From positions 1 through 64,000 of the forward strand of contig JAUMWD010000005.1 of assembly GCA_030529825.1 (NCBI GenBank): a DNA stretch of 64,000 nucleotides, written 5' to 3'. The notes beneath the pieces are model-generated. The model ran no database searches, was not told the DNA's origin, and saw nothing but the letters and a program-made list of their open reading frames with translations. The stretch is from Bacillota bacterium (GTDB lineage: Bacteria > Bacillota > Clostridia > Oscillospirales > Oscillospiraceae). Positions 53,493 through 62,578 of this stretch are shown here, in pieces. The position numbers and the translations under genes are program-made. The first letter of the stretch is position 1. Each line of letters begins with the position of its first letter.

Positions 53493-55613
53493 TTATGCTT
53501 CGCCGCGCTCGCGGAGTGCGTCCTTGCGGCTCAGGTCGATGCGGCCGCGGTCATCAACGTTCATAACCTTAACCCAGGTCATGTCGCCGATGTTCAGAAC
53601 GTCTTCGACCTTTTCGGTGCGCTTGAACTCAAGATCCTTGATCTTTACAAGGCCGTCCTTGCCGGGAGCAAGCTCAACCCATGCGCCGAACTCGGAGCGA
53701 ATGTTGGAAACCTTACCGTAGTAAAGGGCGCCCACAACAGGCTCAAAAACGATGTTCTCGATGATGGTGCGTGCTGCGCGGCAGGCCTCGATATCCTCGG
53801 AGGCGATGAAGATGTTGCCGTCGTCGTCAATGTCGATCTTGCAGCCGGTGTCAGCGGTGATCTTCTGAATGACCTTGCCGCCGGAGCCGATAACCTCGCG
53901 GATCTTGTCGGGGTTGATCTTCATCTGAATCATCTTGGGAGCAGTCTTTGCAAGCTCCTTGCGAGGCTCGGAGATAACGGGGAGCATAATCTCGTCGAGA
54001 ATCTGGAAGCGTGCTTCGCGGGTAATCTGGAATGCTTCCTTGACGATTTCGTGCTTCAGACCGTCGTTCTTAAGGTCCATCTGAATTGCGGTGATACCGT
54101 TCTTGGTGCCTGCAACCTTGAAGTCCATCTCGCCGTGGAAGTCCTCAACACCCTGAATGTCGATGAAGGTGGTGAAGTCGTCGCCGTCCTGAATGAGACC
54201 GCAGGAGATGCCTGCAACGGGAGCCTTGATGGGGACGCCTGCGTCCATAAGTGCCAGGGTGGTGCCGCAGATGGAGCCCTGGGAGGTGGAGCCGTTGGAG
54301 GAGAGAATTTCGGAAACTACACGGATAGTGTAGGGGAAGTCTTCGACAGAGGGAATAACGGATTCCAGTGCCTTTTCTACCAGTGCGCCGTGGCCGTATT
54401 CGCGGCGTCCGGTGCTGCGGCTGGCACGAGCTTCGCCGGTGGAGTAGGAAGGCATATTGTAGTGGTGCATGAAGCGCTTTTCTTCCTCTTCCCAGATGGT
54501 GTCCAGCTTCTGGCTCATGGACATGGTTGCCAGAGTTGCAATGGAGAGAACCTGAGTCTGACCGCGGGTGAAGAGACCGGAGCCGTGAACAACGGGAAGA
54601 ACGCCGACCTCGGAGCCCAGAGGACGGATTTCGTTCATCTGACGGCCGTCAACGCGCTTGCCTGCCAGCAGCCACTTCTTGACAACCTTCTTCTGCAGCT
54701 TGTAGAGGATTTCGTCCATGAACTGCATCATGTCGGGATGCTCTTCCTCGTACTTTTCCTGCATTGCGGTAATCCAGTCGTTAACGCGTGCCTCGCGGAC
54801 ATTCTTGTCGTCGGTGTCCATGCAGTATTCCATGCCCTCGAACTCGTTTTCAACGAGCTTTGCAAAGAGCTCTTCGTCGAAGGAGGCGTGCTCATACTCG
54901 AACTTGGGCTTGCCGATTTCCTGAACCATCTGGTCGATGAGGTCCAGAACGGGCTGCAGATGCTCGTGAGCCTGAACGATGCCCTCGTACATAACCTCGT
55001 CGGGAACCTGATCAGCCTCGGACTCGATCATGACGATCTTCTTGTGTGTTGCTGCGATGGTGGTGGTCATGCGGTTGGTCTTCTTTTCCTCTGCGGTGGG
55101 GTTGAAGAGATACTTCTCGCCGTCCCAGCCCAGAACGATGCCGGCAATAGGACCGTTGAAGGGAACATCGGAAATGGAAACGGCAGCGGATGCGCCGATC
55201 ATTGCGGTAATTTCGGGGCTGCAGTCGCGGTCAACGGAGAGAACCTCGCAGGCGATGACAACGTCATTGCGGAGGTCGGTGGGGAAGAGAGGACGCATGG
55301 GACGGTCGATAAGGCGGGAAGCCAGAACTGCGGGGAGGCTGGGCTTGCCTTCGCGGCGCATGAAGCTGCCGGGAATGCGGCCCACTGCGTAGAGCTTTTC
55401 GTTGAAGTCAACTGCGAGGGGGAAGTAGTCGATGCCGTCCTTGGGGCGGGCGGATGCGGTGCAGGTAACGAGAACGGTGGTTTCGCCGTACTTTACGAGA
55501 ACTGCCGCGTTGCAGAGCTCTGCCATCTTGCCGACTTCCATGGAAAGGGGACGGCCTTCGTAGGTCATCTCAAACTTGCGGTAGTTGGGAAACTGCTTGT
55601 GAGTGATAATCAT
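53493..55613 (-). CDS. pnp: Polyribonucleotide nucleotidyltransferase (PNPase)
   Basis: A 706-aa PNPase. Two RNase PH domains (about 10-220 and 320-550) carry FFRRE-like RIPGSFMRREGKPS, RPLFP, SNGSTSQGSICG and PVAGISCGLI with DFHGEMDFKVAGT. A KH domain follows (about 560-615, IREVIGSGGKVIQKI) and an S1 domain ends it (about 625-700, VVGALYYGKVSNIRSEFGAWVEL). It degrades RNA 3' to 5' using phosphate. ATG 55613 has AAGGAG; an upstream in-frame extension to 55685 is not conserved in character. It lies downstream of rpsO, the classical order in bacteria. Confidence 0.98.
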   Translation of the reverse strand: MIITHKQFPNYRKFEMTYEGRPLSMEVGKMAELCNAAVLVKYGETTVLVTCTASARPKDGIDYFPLAVDFNEKLYAVGRIPGSFMRREGKPSLPAVLASRLIDRPMRPLFPTDLRNDVVIACEVLSVDRDCSPEITAMIGASAAVSISDVPFNGPIAGIVLGWDGEKYLFNPTAEEKKTNRMTTTIAATHKKIVMIESEADQVPDEVMYEGIVQAHEHLQPVLDLIDQMVQEIGKPKFEYEHASFDEELFAKLVENEFEGMEYCMDTDDKNVREARVNDWITAMQEKYEEEHPDMMQFMDEILYKLQKKVVKKWLLAGKRVDGRQMNEIRPLGSEVGVLPVVHGSGLFTRGQTQVLSIATLATMSMSQKLDTIWEEEEKRFMHHYNMPSYSTGEARASRSTGRREYGHGALVEKALESVIPSVEDFPYTIRVVSEILSSNGSTSQGSICGTTLALMDAGVPIKAPVAGISCGLIQDGDDFTTFIDIQGVEDFHGEMDFKVAGTKNGITAIQMDLKNDGLKHEIVKEAFQITREARFQILDEIMLPVISEPRKELAKTAPKMIQMKINPDKIREVIGSGGKVIQKITADTGCKIDIDDDGNIFIASEDIEACRAARTIIENIVFEPVVGALYYGKVSNIRSEFGAWVELAPGKDGLVKIKDLEFKRTEKVEDVLNIGDMTWVKVMNVDDRGRIDLSRKDALRERGEA

Positions 55614-55663
55614 TTGTTTTACTCCTTTTCTTTTTTTTCTTCGAACGCAGGAGCATAGCACTT

Positions 55664-55691
55664 GAAAATAAGCCCCTTTGGGCACATTTTC
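55664..55691 (-). promoter_or_regulatory. Hairpin in the pnp leader
   Basis: On the minus strand GAAAAT, then GCCC, loop AAAG, GGGC and ATTTTC form a two-part stem about 50 bases before the pnp ATG. Pnp leaders commonly hold such hairpins for autocontrol by RNase III and PNPase; this is by analogy. Confidence 0.5.
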
Positions 55692-55827
55692 AAATACTAA
55701 GCTACCCTGCGCTCATTTGTTTGATGAACTGTGATTTGGTACGCGAGTGCACCGAGATAATTGGCGCCTCTACCGGTCGGGCTGACGCAAAACCGAAAAA
55801 ATAAGGCGGAGTTGCGTCGCTGAAAGG

Positions 55828-55861
55828 AAAAAGTCAGGACAATATTAAATTGTCCTGACTT
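55828..55861 (-). terminator. Terminator or processing hairpin after rpsO
   Basis: Minus-strand AAGTCAGGACAAT and ATTGTCCTGACTT form a 13-bp stem with a 5-base loop followed by TTT, between rpsO and pnp. It may be partly read through. Confidence 0.85.
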
Positions 55862-55893
55862 CAAAAACCTTCATACCCTTCGGATTGCCGGAC

Positions 55894-56160
55894 TTACTTG
55901 CGGATGCCCAGCTTTGCAATGATTGCACGGTAACGCTCGATGTCCTTCTTTGCGAGGTAGTCGAGCAGACGGCGGCGCTTACCGACCATCTTGTACATGC
56001 CCAGACGGCTGTGCTTGTCGTTGGGATGAACCTTCAGGTGAGCGGTGAGCTCGCGGATGCGCTGAGTGAGGATTGCGATCTGAACCTCGGGAGAACCGGT
56101 GTCGGTCTCATGGGTTCTGTTTTCTGCGATAACCTGAGTCTTGGTTTCTTTGGTAATCAT
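55894..56160 (-). CDS. rpsO: Ribosomal protein S15
   Basis: An 88-aa S15 of exactly the usual length. Signature: [49 protein letters not shown] (seen in parts HxxDxHSRxGL and KRRRLLDYL). It binds 16S rRNA early in 30S assembly. GAAAGGGG precedes ATG 56160. The leader of about 90 bases has a stem at 56207-56223, a candidate for S15 autocontrol. Confidence 0.98.
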   Translation of the reverse strand: MITKETKTQVIAENRTHETDTGSPEVQIAILTQRIRELTAHLKVHPNDKHSRLGMYKMVGKRRRLLDYLAKKDIERYRAIIAKLGIRK

Positions 56161-56206
56161 AATGATACCCCTTTCAAAAATATTTTATACCCAATGACTA
56201 AGCAGA

Positions 56207-56223
56207 GGGAGGAAAGGTCTCCC
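56207..56223 (-). promoter_or_regulatory. Hairpin in the rpsO leader
   Basis: GGGAG and CTCCC arms with a seven-base loop, between the promoter and the ribosome binding site. Many rpsO leaders bind S15; whether this one does is not visible. Confidence 0.35.
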
Positions 56224-56254
56224 AAGTGCTGAGTTCACGGGCTTAAGCCACAAT

Positions 56255-56283
56255 ATATTACCACTATACAATATATTTGTAAA
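56255..56283 (-). promoter_or_regulatory. Promoter of rpsO
   Basis: Minus-strand TTTACA (56283-56278) and TAATAT (56260-56255), spacer 17. Confidence 0.65.
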
Positions 56284-56307
56284 GCTTTTTTTGCCTTTTT
56301 CGGGAAA

Positions 56308-56820
56308 TTATTCTCCTGAATATACAAGCTGATACATTTCCGCAAGGGCTTCGGGGGCTGCGCCCTCACACATGGAGATGGAATAGCTGTAGCCGTTGTC
56401 AAACCACGTTGCAGCGCCCATGCTTCCGTTTTCGTCAACGTTTACGGTCAGGGCAGGAGTGGAGCTGTAGTCAATTTCGGTCATGCTGCCCGACGTAATA
56501 TACATACCGCTGATGTCCTGAAATTCAGCGGTTTTCTGCACGCGGTAGCTGTATTCCAACCCGTCATACATAAACTGTACCTCACCAAGCTCACCATTTA
56601 TGACGAAATAATTTACATCCTCGGCGCCTTCGGGGGGAACAAGAGCAACGCCGATGGTGCTTTCAAGCTCCTCGGGCGTAACCTCAACCATTGGATTTAC
56701 CATCTGTGCATTACCTCCGTTGCCGTCTGCTTCTTCGGGTTCGTCGTTCACCGATTCTCCGCAGGCGCAGAGTGCGAAAACCATCATAAGCACAAGGGTG
56801 AGAGCAACAAGCTTTTTCAT
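56308..56820 (-). CDS. Lipoprotein of unknown function
   Basis: A 170-aa lipoprotein: signal MKKLVALTLVLMMVFAL, lipobox LCAC (C20), then an acidic Asn/Gly-rich linker and one globular domain from about residue 45. That domain contains VALVPPEGAEDVNYFVING, VQFMYDGLEYSYR and a C-terminal WFDNGYSYSIS. It resembles small secreted domains often found in Clostridia and annotated as hypothetical. GGAG precedes the ATG. It sits alone between rpsO and the CNNM pair. Confidence 0.75.
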   Translation of the reverse strand: MKKLVALTLVLMMVFALCACGESVNDEPEEADGNGGNAQMVNPMVEVTPEELESTIGVALVPPEGAEDVNYFVINGELGEVQFMYDGLEYSYRVQKTAEFQDISGMYITSGSMTEIDYSSTPALTVNVDENGSMGAATWFDNGYSYSISMCEGAAPEALAEMYQLVYSGE

Positions 56821-56849
56821 GTCAATTCTCCTTTTGCTTTATTTGTTTC

Positions 56850-56878
56850 AACATACCATATGACGGTCAAAAAGGCAA
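56850..56878 (-). promoter_or_regulatory. Promoter of the lipoprotein gene at 56308-56820
   Basis: Minus-strand TTGCCT (56878-56873) and TATGTT (56855-56850), spacer 17. Confidence 0.5.
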
Positions 56879-56910
56879 ATTGTTTCATGCTTATTTAACA
56901 TTTGAGTATA

Positions 56911-56939
56911 TTGACGGCAATTGTATGCTATGATATACT
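56911..56939 (+). promoter_or_regulatory. Promoter of the CNNM pair
   Basis: TTGACG at 56911-56916 and TATACT at 56934-56939, spacer 17. Confidence 0.65.
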
Positions 56940-56996
56940 GATTTTCACTTTATATTTATAAAGATATTGAATTTGTTGGGAGAGTGTTAATCCGAA

Positions 56997-58268
56997 ATGG
57001 ATGAAGGCAGTCGATTGTCGCTGATAATCGTTATTGTTCTTTTGTTCTGCGCGGCTTTCTTTGCCGTTGCGGAAACAGCTTTCGCCTCCGTGTCACGCAT
57101 AAAGATTAAAACTGCGGCAGACAGAGGCGATACCCGGGCGAAAAAGGCACTTTTCGTGCTGGATAACTTTGACCGTGCCATTACCACAATTCTCATTTGC
57201 ACAAATATCATTCACATTGCGGCAGCAACCATTGTCACTGTTACCGTTATTAATCAGTGGGGCAAGGGCGCCGTCGCTTTGAGTACGATTATAACCACGG
57301 TTGTGGTGTTCTTCGTGGGCGAAATGCTTCCGAAGAGTATAGCGAAAAAATACAGTGAGCGGTTGTCTTTGACAATGGCGGGATCACTGTGCTTTTTTAT
57401 GTCCGTTTTGAAGCCGCTTTCGGCGGTTTTATCCGCCATCGGAAACTTCGCGGCAAGGTTTGTCAAGGCAGATCCGGAGATAACCGTCACCGAGGATGAG
57501 ATTTTCGACATCATCGAGGATATGACGGAGGAGGGAAGCCTTGACGAGGAGCAGAGCGAGCTTATTTCCTCTGCCCTGCAGTTCGGCGACACAACTGTTG
57601 AAAGCGTGCTGACCTCCCGAGTTGACCTTGCGGCCATAGATGTTGAGGACTCCATGGAGGAAACTCTGAAATTCATCCGCGAGTCAACCCACTCACGCCT
57701 TCCCGTCTACGAGGGAAGCATAGATAATATCATCGGCATTCTGCAGATACGCAAGTATATCAAGGCCTATCTCCATGAGGGCAGTAAGCTCAATATCCGT
57801 GAGCTTTTGGACGAGCCCTATTTCGTGCATCAGAGCACCAATATCGACGACCTGCTGCCCGTAATGAGCAAGCACCGCCTCAATATGGCCGTTGTCACGG
57901 ATAACTACGGCGGCACTCTGGGAATCGTCACCGTTGAGGATATCCTCGAGGAGCTTGTGGGCGAAATCTGGGACGAGGACGATGTCATTGAGGAGCCCTA
58001 TAAGGACATGGGCGACGGCGTATGGGATGTGGACTCTGAAATGACGGTGTCCGATGTCTTCGAGCTCCTGGAATTTGACGACCCCGAGGAAAACGAGGGC
58101 TTTGCCAATAAGCTCATGGGCGAATGGGCCTATGAGCAGTTTGCCTCGATTCCCAAGGTGGGAGCAGGCTTTAAATATTATAATGTATCCGTTACCGTTG
58201 CGGAAATGGTGCATAATCGCATAATGCGCCTTACCGCCGTTCTAAAGCAGGGAGGTGAGGAGGAATGA
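56997..58268 (+). CDS. CNNM/HlyC-CorC-family membrane protein, first paralogue
   Basis: A 423-aa protein with a DUF21/CNNM membrane domain (about 1-150), a CBS-domain pair (about 200-330) and a CorC_HlyC domain (about 345-420). Landmarks are FFAVAETAFASVSRIK, VVFFVGEMLPKSIAKKYSERL, STHSRLPVYEGSIDNIIGIL and GTLGIVTVEDILEELVGEIWDE. Members move or sense magnesium or other cations. The second paralogue overlaps it by four bases (ATGA), so the two are co-translated. Confidence 0.93.
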   Translation: MDEGSRLSLIIVIVLLFCAAFFAVAETAFASVSRIKIKTAADRGDTRAKKALFVLDNFDRAITTILICTNIIHIAAATIVTVTVINQWGKGAVALSTIITTVVVFFVGEMLPKSIAKKYSERLSLTMAGSLCFFMSVLKPLSAVLSAIGNFAARFVKADPEITVTEDEIFDIIEDMTEEGSLDEEQSELISSALQFGDTTVESVLTSRVDLAAIDVEDSMEETLKFIRESTHSRLPVYEGSIDNIIGILQIRKYIKAYLHEGSKLNIRELLDEPYFVHQSTNIDDLLPVMSKHRLNMAVVTDNYGGTLGIVTVEDILEELVGEIWDEDDVIEEPYKDMGDGVWDVDSEMTVSDVFELLEFDDPEENEGFANKLMGEWAYEQFASIPKVGAGFKYYNVSVTVAEMVHNRIMRLTAVLKQGGEEE

Positions 58269-59542
58269 CAGCCTATCTCTGCATGGCAGGCATTATTGTC
58301 TGCGTTTTCTTCTCAAACTATTTCTCCTCATCCGAAATGGCCTATTCCTCCTGCAATAAGATGCGTCTGGAAAATGCCATGGAGGAGGGCTCAAGGCGAG
58401 CTGCCGTTGCCGTTAAGATAACCGAGCGCTTTGACGATACCCTTTCTGCAATCCTCATCGGCAACAACCTTGTAAATATCGCGGCTTCTTCTCTGGGCTC
58501 ATTGACCATGATTGAGCTTCTTGATGAAGCAAAGGGCACGGAATATGCCTGGGTTTCAACCCTTGTCATCACCCTGCTGGTCATCATTTTCGGCGAGACC
58601 ATGCCCAAGATTATCGCGAAAAACAGCGCAAACCGCATAGCCTTAAGCCATGCCTACTTTGTCCGAGGACTTACAATTGTTCTCAAGCCCGTAATATGGA
58701 TTGTGGTGGGGCTTGTCCGCCTTGTCACCGTGGGCATGAAGGGTGAGACGGACGAGGACGAGGATGCCGCAGTGGAGGAGCTTTCCTCTATTATTGAAAC
58801 CGCTGAGGACGAGGATGTCCTTGACGAGGACCAGTCCGAGCTTGTTCAGGCGGCAATAGACTTTGCCGATGTTTCCGCCTCCGAGGTCATGACAGCCCGA
58901 GTTGACGTGGAGGCCCTTGACATTGACGATGACTGGGAGGAGATTCTCCGGTTCATCGATGAATGCTCCTACTCACGCATCCCCGTATATGAGGACAGCG
59001 TGGATAATGTCATCGGTGTTCTGTATCTCAACCACCTGCTGAAGGCCATGACCGATGAGGAAAAGCCTGATTTGCGCAGCCTGCTCATGCAGCCCTGCTA
59101 TGTCTATAAGACCATGAAGCTGCCCGCAGTATTAAGCGAGCTCAAGCGGGCAAAGCAGCACCTTGCCATTGTCACAGATGAATATGCAGGCACTTTGGGC
59201 GTGGTGTCCATGGAGGATGTTTTAGAGCAGCTCGTGGGGGAAATCTGGGACGAAACCGACGAGGTGGAGGAAGAGGTCGTGGAGCGCTCCGACGGCTTGT
59301 ATGAGCTTGACGGCGACATGGTGATCTCCGACTTCCTTGAGCTTCTGGGCATTCCCGAGGAAAGCTTTGAGGCGGAAAGCGAAACTGTGGGCGGCTGGAC
59401 GATTGAAATGTTCGGCAGATTCCCCAGAGCAAACGATGGCTTCCGGTATGAAAACCTCTCCGTAACTGTCATGGAAATGGACGGCAGGAGAGTTGAAAAA
59501 ATCCTCGTCAAGCAGGATGAGCCTGAAGAGGACGAGGAGTGA
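58265..59542 (+). CDS. CNNM/HlyC-CorC-family membrane protein, second paralogue
   Basis: A 425-aa protein with the same three-domain order as its upstream neighbour. Landmarks are FSSSEMAYSSCNKMRLENA, IFGETMPKIIAKNSANRIAL, SYSRIPVYEDSVDNVIGVL and GTLGVVSMEDVLEQLVGEIWDE. The paralogues differ throughout, so the duplication is old. CNNM proteins form dimers; a heterodimer is possible. A strong terminator follows. Confidence 0.93.
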   Translation: MTAYLCMAGIIVCVFFSNYFSSSEMAYSSCNKMRLENAMEEGSRRAAVAVKITERFDDTLSAILIGNNLVNIAASSLGSLTMIELLDEAKGTEYAWVSTLVITLLVIIFGETMPKIIAKNSANRIALSHAYFVRGLTIVLKPVIWIVVGLVRLVTVGMKGETDEDEDAAVEELSSIIETAEDEDVLDEDQSELVQAAIDFADVSASEVMTARVDVEALDIDDDWEEILRFIDECSYSRIPVYEDSVDNVIGVLYLNHLLKAMTDEEKPDLRSLLMQPCYVYKTMKLPAVLSELKRAKQHLAIVTDEYAGTLGVVSMEDVLEQLVGEIWDETDEVEEEVVERSDGLYELDGDMVISDFLELLGIPEESFEAESETVGGWTIEMFGRFPRANDGFRYENLSVTVMEMDGRRVEKILVKQDEPEEDEE

Positions 59543-59547
59543 AAATG

Positions 59548-59577
59548 AAATGCACGCATCATTGATGCGTGCATTTT
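59548..59577 (+). terminator. Terminator of the CNNM operon
   Basis: AAATGCACGCATC and GATGCGTGCATTT pair perfectly around ATT, followed by T. Confidence 0.92.
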
Positions 59578-59752
59578 TGCTGCTTATAAAACAGTATGCG
59601 GCTTGGCGTTACGACACATTGCGAGGAAATGTACAACAAATCGATGTGGAAATTACCGGAATTTTTGCTTTTTTTAATGGCAATATGCAACAAAATACAT
59701 TATGAATAGTCGACACATTTCACAAGCTTTGTTGCCAACAGACAAAACTTCC

Positions 59753-59781
59753 TTGCTAAAGTCAATTTAAATTGTTATAAT
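59753..59781 (+). promoter_or_regulatory. Promoter of the LysR gene
   Basis: TTGCTA at 59753-59758 and perfect TATAAT at 59776-59781, spacer 17. Confidence 0.65.
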
Positions 59782-59828
59782 GCAGTTTGATAAATCGTTT
59801 GCAAACTACTGTGAGAGGATGCGAAACC

Positions 59829-60719
59829 ATGACTCTGCGAAACCTCCAGATTTTTGTTGCCGTCGCCGACTGCCTTAATATGACAATGGCCGCAAAAAAA
59901 TTGTATATTTCCCAACCCTCTGTCAGCATGGCTGTTTCCGAAATTGAAAAGGAATACGGCGTTGCTCTTTTTGAGCGAATCTCCGGCAAGCTCAAGCTCA
60001 CACCCATGGGTAAGACACTCCGTGCCTATGCACAGAATGTGCTTGAGCTCATAGAAAAGATGGAGAGCCTGACGCGGGAGGAGTCAACCGCCTGTATAAA
60101 AATCGGCGTTACGGTTACTATAGGCTCTACCATCATGGGCCCCATAATTGCGAAGATGAAGGAGTCCATGCCCAAGGTCGATTATCATGTCACGGTTGCC
60201 AATACGAGGATAATCGAAAAAATGCTCATGAATTCCGAGGTGGATATTGCCTTTGTAGAGGGGCAGGTATCCAACCCGAATCTTGAGGTCTACGAGGTCC
60301 TTTCCGATGAGCTTATTGCCATAAGCGGTCCGCAGTATTGCTGCTGCGGCAAGGACAGCGTTACATTAAAGGAAATCTCAAAGGAGCCGCTTATACTGCG
60401 TGAGCCCGAAAGCGGCACAAGAGCGTTCTTTGAGGAGGCCATGCAGAAGGCCGGCCTTGATTATACCGTGCGTTGGACAAGCTACAGCTACGGCGCAATT
60501 ATTCAGGCGGTTAAAAACAACCTGGGTGTCGGCATAATCTCTCGCAAGCTCGTTGAAAAACATCTTGAAGACGGCTCGCTGTGCGGCTGCAGAATCAAGG
60601 ACGCAAACCTCAGCAGAAGCTTCCGCCTTGTTTATGTAGAGAACAAGTACATCACGGATATGATGCTGAAGTTCTCCGAAATCGTGGGAAACCTTGCTGC
60701 AATTGAAATGAGTAAATAG
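59829..60719 (+). CDS. LysR-type transcriptional regulator
   Basis: A 296-aa LTTR. The N-terminal winged helix (about 1-60) reads LRNLQIFVAVADCLNMTMAAKKLYISQPSVSMAVSEIEKEYG in pieces with the diagnostic AAKKLYISQPSVS and LFERISGKLKLTPMGK. A substrate-binding domain (about 88-290) of the CysB/CbbR fold follows, with ESGTRAFFEEAM. LTTRs of this kind activate adjacent catabolic genes when an inducer is bound. Dyads of the form CATAA...TTATG lie near -65 of both downstream promoters (60773-60788 and 62438-62455), so it probably controls the symporter and the xsc operon. ATG 59829 has GAGAGGA; the earlier in-frame start lacks a site. Confidence 0.93.
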   Translation: MTLRNLQIFVAVADCLNMTMAAKKLYISQPSVSMAVSEIEKEYGVALFERISGKLKLTPMGKTLRAYAQNVLELIEKMESLTREESTACIKIGVTVTIGSTIMGPIIAKMKESMPKVDYHVTVANTRIIEKMLMNSEVDIAFVEGQVSNPNLEVYEVLSDELIAISGPQYCCCGKDSVTLKEISKEPLILREPESGTRAFFEEAMQKAGLDYTVRWTSYSYGAIIQAVKNNLGVGIISRKLVEKHLEDGSLCGCRIKDANLSRSFRLVYVENKYITDMMLKFSEIVGNLAAIEMSK

Positions 60720-60772
60720 TTTGTTTTGGCACGATGCCCCTGAAATATTGATCGTTAATTCAGCAACAAACC

Positions 60773-60788
60773 ATAAGTAAAATTTATG
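60773..60788 (+). promoter_or_regulatory. LysR-type dyad upstream of the symporter gene
   Basis: CATAA and TTATG arms with a six-base spacer, centred about 65 bases before the predicted transcript start of the symporter gene. Confidence 0.5.
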
Positions 60789-60809
60789 TCAAAGATAAAA
60801 TATTATTAG

Positions 60810-60838
60810 TGTCTTTTTTATAACATAGGTGCTAAAAT
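60810..60838 (+). promoter_or_regulatory. Activator-type promoter of the symporter gene
   Basis: Weak TGTCTT at 60810-60815 and good TAAAAT at 60833-60838, spacer 17. A poor -35 is expected when a LysR activator is needed. Confidence 0.45.
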
Positions 60839-60880
60839 ATTAACAAGCGTAAAAAACGAAAAAAATATACGGAGGATACC

Positions 60881-62296
60881 ATGACAAACTACAATCTGTG
60901 GGATATGTCGGTGTGGGAGTTTTTCTTCACGCTGACTATTCTGTTTGCTGCAATGATTGTAGCAAACGCACTCATCCGCGGCATTAAGCCTCTGCGCAAG
61001 ATGCTTATTCCCGCGTCCGTTCTCGGCGGATTCCTTCTGTTGATTGTTTTCACAGTCTACAGAAAAGTTACCGGTGAAGCTATGGTCAGCTCGTTCACTT
61101 TGGAAATGCTGACTTACCACGGCCTCGGCATCGGCTGTACCGCACTTGCACTCAAGGGCGGCGCAAAGGAGAAGAATAAGCATGCGCAGAGAGATATTTT
61201 CAACTCTGCACTTGTTACCACCTCCAGCTACTGCCTCCAGGCCTTTATCGGCCTCGCCATCACCTTTGCTCTTGCACTCGTAATCAAGAGCGTTTATGCT
61301 CCTTCCGGCATGCTCGTTCCCATGGGCTACGGCCAGGGCCCCGGGCAGGCTTACAACTGGGGCCACACCTATGAACAGAGCTGGGGCTTCGCAAACGGCA
61401 CGAGCTTCGGTCTTACTGTTTCTTCCGTCGGCTTCATTGCCTGCTCCATCGGCGGTGTCATTTTCCTTAATGTTATGCGCAAAAAGGGAAATAGAAAAGC
61501 TACCTCCCGAATCGGCGATGATGTTGTCGAGGAAATCAAGGTTGAAGATTTTGCAGGACGCAATGATGTTCCCATGTCCGACTCTCTGGACAAGCTGACC
61601 ATTGAGTGTGCAGTTGTATTCATCACCTACGCAATCGCCTTTGGATTTACATTTATATTGAGCAAGCTGTGCGATATGTCCGGCGTAAATCTGCTTATCA
61701 GCACTGTTAAGCCGTTGCTTTGGGGCTTTAACTTCATCTTTGCTGCTCTCGGTGCAGTTGTAACCAAGAAATTCATCGGCGGCCTTGAGAAAAAACAGGT
61801 TATCAAAAAGAAGTACATAAACGATCTTTTCATGGATCGCGTTTCCGGTGTCTTCTTCGACCTCATGATTGTTGCATCCATCAGCGCAATCAATCTCGAG
61901 GCTTTCAAGCGCCCCGAATTCGTTCTGCCTATTACCGTTACCTGCCTTGCTGCCGGTATCGGCACCTACTTCTTTGTTCAGCACGCAACCAAGAAGCTCT
62001 TCCCCACCTACAGCGAAGAGTCCTTCCTCGTTATGTACGGTATGCTCACCGGCGTTGTGGGTACCGGTATCATTCTGCTCCGTCAGATTGACCCGAAGTT
62101 CGAAACTCCTGCCAGCAACAATGTTGTTTTCCAGACTCTGTGGGCTTGCCTCACCGGCTTCCCCCTCTTGCTCCTCATGGGGTTTGTACCTCGTCCCGGC
62201 TGGGTTCCCATCGCTCTCGGCATTCTGCTTGCAGGCTTCCTTGCCTTCTATCTCTGGATAAGACTTGCCGCAAAGAAAGTCGCAAAGGATATGTAA
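60881..62296 (+). CDS. GltS-like sodium:solute symporter
   Basis: A 471-aa membrane protein with about twelve spans in two inverted halves. It resembles GltS/ESS-family sodium:glutamate carriers: IPASVLGGFLLLIV near residue 45-60, GMLVPMGYGQGPGQAYNWG (the glycine-rich re-entrant loop), VSSVGFIACSIGGVIFL, and in the second half GMLTGVVGTGIILLRQIDP. Its promoter dyad, and the xsc operon next door, suggest the real cargo could be a C2/C3 sulfonate or its acid analogue rather than glutamate. That is inference only. GGAGGAT precedes ATG 60881. Confidence 0.85.
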   Translation: MTNYNLWDMSVWEFFFTLTILFAAMIVANALIRGIKPLRKMLIPASVLGGFLLLIVFTVYRKVTGEAMVSSFTLEMLTYHGLGIGCTALALKGGAKEKNKHAQRDIFNSALVTTSSYCLQAFIGLAITFALALVIKSVYAPSGMLVPMGYGQGPGQAYNWGHTYEQSWGFANGTSFGLTVSSVGFIACSIGGVIFLNVMRKKGNRKATSRIGDDVVEEIKVEDFAGRNDVPMSDSLDKLTIECAVVFITYAIAFGFTFILSKLCDMSGVNLLISTVKPLLWGFNFIFAALGAVVTKKFIGGLEKKQVIKKKYINDLFMDRVSGVFFDLMIVASISAINLEAFKRPEFVLPITVTCLAAGIGTYFFVQHATKKLFPTYSEESFLVMYGMLTGVVGTGIILLRQIDPKFETPASNNVVFQTLWACLTGFPLLLLMGFVPRPGWVPIALGILLAGFLAFYLWIRLAAKKVAKDM

Positions 62297-62313
62297 TAAC
62301 CAAAAATCAATTT

Positions 62314-62346
62314 ATCCCGCACCTTTTACGGTGCGGGATTTTTTTG
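62314..62346 (+). terminator. Terminator after the symporter gene
   Basis: ATCCCGCACC and GGTGCGGGAT form a 10-bp stem with a 6-base loop, followed by seven T. Confidence 0.95.
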
Positions 62347-62437
62347 TTTTTTACACCTAAAGTACATTGACAGAGCATATAGGTCGGCAGGGAAGAGACG
62401 GTAAGCTGTGCATACATCTATAATTATTATTAATGTA

Positions 62438-62455
62438 CATAAGCTGTTTCTTATG
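62438..62455 (+). promoter_or_regulatory. LysR-type dyad upstream of the xsc operon
   Basis: CATAAG and CTTATG with a six-base spacer. Its centre is about 66 bases before the predicted start, the canonical LTTR recognition position. Confidence 0.6.
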
Positions 62456-62477
62456 CGGAAGATAGAAAAATTCGTAT

Positions 62478-62506
62478 TTTACAGTTAGAGCATATGATAC
62501 TACAAT
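62478..62506 (+). promoter_or_regulatory. Promoter of the xsc operon
   Basis: TTTACA at 62478-62483 and TACAAT at 62501-62506, spacer 17. The leader to ATG 62579 is about 65 bases. Confidence 0.65.
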
Positions 62507-62578
62507 ACAATTGTTAAATCGCAAACTATATCGATTTTAATTAAAAACAAAAATACAGAAATTATGGAGGAAAGTGTA

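Noticed and set aside
54051-55658. A 535-codon frame antisense to pnp
   Set aside because: Shadow of pnp; composition is low-complexity and there is no start signal.
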